A stretch of 6,968 nucleotides of DNA from positions 11,029-17,996 of the forward strand of contig MGRR01000005.1 of NCBI GenBank assembly GCA_001798265.1, read 5' to 3'. Positions 5,475 to 6,968 of the stretch are shown piece after piece. Each line of letters opens with the position of its first letter. Position 1 is the first letter of the stretch. Position numbers and translations under genes: made by a program. The notes under the pieces were generated by a model. The model ran no database searches and was not told the DNA's origin. It was given only the letters and a program-made list of their open reading frames with translations. This DNA is from Deltaproteobacteria bacterium RIFCSPHIGHO2_12_FULL_43_9. GTDB lineage: Bacteria; Bdellovibrionota; O2-12-FULL-43-9.

Positions 5475-6266
5475 ATGTCTAGGCGGGATGAGGATCTTCT
5501 TGTTGAGAAGATTGCTAAAGCAGTAAAGGAGCATCTTGCGAAATTATCAGCCTCTTCCGGAGGGGGTGTGGATTCATCATCTGATGATGAATTTTCACCA
5601 GAGGATGTTGCTAAAAAAATAGACCATACACTTCTAAAGGCAGATGCCTCAGAGGATGAACTCCGAAAGCTTTGCGAAGAAGCCAAAAAACATCATTTTT
5701 TTAGTGTCTGTGTAAACTCAGCAAATGTCAGATTTGTCGCAAAGGAGCTAACCGGCAGTAGTGTAAAAACCTGTGCCGTAGTTGGATTTCCACTTGGTGC
5801 CGGTACATCATCGGCCAAGGCATACGAAACCAAAGAGGCAATAAAGGCTGGCGCGGATGAGATCGATATGGTTATGAATATAGGTGCGTTAAAGAGCAAA
5901 AATTATAGAACTGTTTTGGAGGATATTCAGGAGGTGGTCTCGTCAGCAGGAGAAACACCGGTTAAGGTAATTTTGGAGACAGGAATGTTAAATCAGGAAG
6001 AGAAAATCATTGCCTGCTCACTTTCAAAAGCGGGGGGGGCCGCGTTTGTAAAAACATCTACCGGATTCGGGCCAAAAGGGGCGACGGTTGAGGATATTGT
6101 TTTGATGAGGAGTGTTGTTGGGCCAAACATAGGTGTTAAAGCCAGTGGTGGAATCAGGACATGGGATGACGCGGTCTCTATGCTGGGGGCTGGAGCAAAC
6201 AGACTCGGTTGCTCTGCGAGTGTCGCGATTGTTACAAGGAAGGAACCATCTCAGAAAGGGTATTAG
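5475..6266 (+). CDS. deoC: Deoxyribose-phosphate aldolase with N-terminal helix-linker extension
   Basis: DeoC (class I aldolase, TIM barrel) splits 2-deoxyribose 5-phosphate into glyceraldehyde 3-phosphate and acetaldehyde. The barrel begins near residue 46 with KKIDHTLLKADA. Active-site elements follow: VVGFPLG (102-108), DEIDMVMNIGAL with D131, KVILET (164-169), the Schiff-base lysine K193 in FVKTSTGF and K222 in VKASGGIRT. The phosphate loop GCSAS (245-249) differs from the commoner GTSSG or GASS. The 263 aa exceed the usual length of about 220 because of residues 1-45: a helix (EDLLVEKIAKAVKEHLAKL) then a Gly/Ser/Asp linker. The ATG has GGAG six bases upstream. A GTG at 5568 (codon 32), with GGAGG four bases upstream, could start a form without the helix. 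deoB follows after six bases. Confidence 0.95.
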   Translation: MSRRDEDLLVEKIAKAVKEHLAKLSASSGGGVDSSSDDEFSPEDVAKKIDHTLLKADASEDELRKLCEEAKKHHFFSVCVNSANVRFVAKELTGSSVKTCAVVGFPLGAGTSSAKAYETKEAIKAGADEIDMVMNIGALKSKNYRTVLEDIQEVVSSAGETPVKVILETGMLNQEEKIIACSLSKAGGAAFVKTSTGFGPKGATVEDIVLMRSVVGPNIGVKASGGIRTWDDAVSMLGAGANRLGCSASVAIVTRKEPSQKGY

Positions 6267-6272
6267 TTTCAG

Positions 6273-6968
6273 GTGAATCAGTTCCATAGAATAATCATCC
6301 TTGTGCTAGATAGTGTTGGAATTGGTCCTATGCCAGATGCCCGGGAATATGGGGATAAAGCGCCAGACACACTTGGTCATATCGGTGAAGCAATAGGTGG
6401 CCTTAAGCTTCCAAATCTTCAATCCCTCGGACTAGGAAATATTGCGAAGATAAAGGGTGTCCCCGCTGTATCATCTCCAAAAGGTTCATGGGGAAGGTTG
6501 GCGCCAAAATCCAGGGGAAAGGATACGACTACCGGGCATTGGGAGATTGCGGGAATCATTTTAGAAAAAGGGTTCAGGATTTATCCGACAGGCTTTCCCA
6601 AAGAATTAATAAAACAATTTATTTCAGCATCGGGCTGTAAAGATATTTTGGTAAATAAACCTGCGTCAGGTACCGAGGTTATTGCCAGGTATGGCGAAGA
6701 GCATTTAAAGACACATTTTCCGATTGTCTACACATCAGCCGATTCTGTTTTTCAGATTGCCGCGCATGAAGAGGTTGTTCCTGTCGAAATGCTTTATAGG
6801 TGGTGCGAAGCGGCATACAAGCTTATAGAAGAATATCAGATAGCAAGGGTCATTGCCCGACCATTTACCGGAAAAGCAGGAAATTTTACCAGGACGGAGA
6901 GGCGAAAAGATTTTACCCTCCTTCCTCCCGCGCCCACCCTCCTTGATAGACTGGTCGAAAAAGGAAAA
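6273..6968 (+). CDS. deoB: Phosphopentomutase, 5' part cut by window edge
   Basis: DeoB interconverts ribose or deoxyribose 1-phosphate and 5-phosphate, feeding DeoC. It belongs to the alkaline-phosphatase superfamily and binds two metal ions. The first 232 codons are present of about 390 expected. Clear landmarks are VLDSVGIGPMPDA (11-23) with metal ligand D13, DTLGHI (32-37), GKDTTTGHWEIAG (82-94) carrying the threonine phosphorylated in the family, NKPASGTEVI (128-137), IVYTSADSVFQIAAHEE (151-167) and RVIARPFTG (192-200). The start is taken as GTG at 6273, six bases after the deoC stop. Its Shine-Dalgarno site is weak (AAGGG 12 bases upstream), so translation may be coupled to deoC. The remaining metal ligands lie past the window. 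Confidence 0.96.
   Translation, partial: MNQFHRIIILVLDSVGIGPMPDAREYGDKAPDTLGHIGEAIGGLKLPNLQSLGLGNIAKIKGVPAVSSPKGSWGRLAPKSRGKDTTTGHWEIAGIILEKGFRIYPTGFPKELIKQFISASGCKDILVNKPASGTEVIARYGEEHLKTHFPIVYTSADSVFQIAAHEEVVPVEMLYRWCEAAYKLIEEYQIARVIARPFTGKAGNFTRTERRKDFTLLPPAPTLLDRLVEKGK

Noticed and set aside
5305..5526. Plus-strand open frame whose translation contains CRHCERSEAIS
   Set aside because: It is a readthrough of the palindromic repeat; this peptide string is a well-known false protein from dispersed GTCATTGCGAG repeats. It also overlaps deoC in another frame.

Overview
The window looks like ordinary chromosome from a Gram-negative-type bacterium. The gene order rng-rplU-rpmA-obgE-nadD-rsfS-rlmH recalls Desulfobacterota (former Deltaproteobacteria) and related phyla such as Nitrospirota. 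That placement is an inference from synteny and repeat style, since no rRNA gene or other lineage marker is present. Base composition is moderately AT-rich and looks even throughout.

Minus strand, read right to left (5172 to 1): acyP (acylphosphatase), rng (RNase G), rplU and rpmA (ribosomal proteins L21 and L27), obgE (ribosome-assembly GTPase), nadD (NAD biosynthesis), rsfS (ribosome silencing factor) and rlmH (23S rRNA methyltransferase, cut by the window edge). The last four genes are tightly packed: obgE/nadD share GTGA, nadD/rsfS share TAATG and rsfS/rlmH share ATGA. Most of the block concerns ribosome building and RNA processing. A near-consensus sigma70 promoter (TTGACA, 17 bases, TATAAA) for rplU overlaps the rng stop codon, so the ribosomal genes can be transcribed independently of rng. 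The rplU-rpmA gap holds a perfect 50-bp palindrome that resembles a REP/RAYT-type repeat.

Plus strand (5475 to 6968): deoC (deoxyribose-5-phosphate aldolase) and the first part of deoB (phosphopentomutase). Together they convert deoxyribose 1-phosphate to glyceraldehyde 3-phosphate and acetaldehyde, as in deoxynucleoside catabolism. DeoC has an extra N-terminal amphipathic helix plus a Gly/Ser/Asp linker, resembling the peptides that load enzymes into bacterial microcompartments. No shell gene is visible here, so this is a hypothesis.

The divergent acyP/deoC gap (5173-5474) holds a probable deoC promoter, a short dyad over its -35 element, and a 170-bp MITE-like palindromic element built from three related repeat units. 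The element is bounded by a 10-bp direct repeat, AAAACTGGAG, and sits immediately upstream of the deoC ribosome binding site.

No RNA genes, CRISPR arrays, transposase genes or broken genes were seen. The genes themselves are conserved housekeeping functions. The points worth a second look are the DeoC N-terminus, the two palindromic insertions, the basic tail on L21 and an unusually short linker in RlmH.
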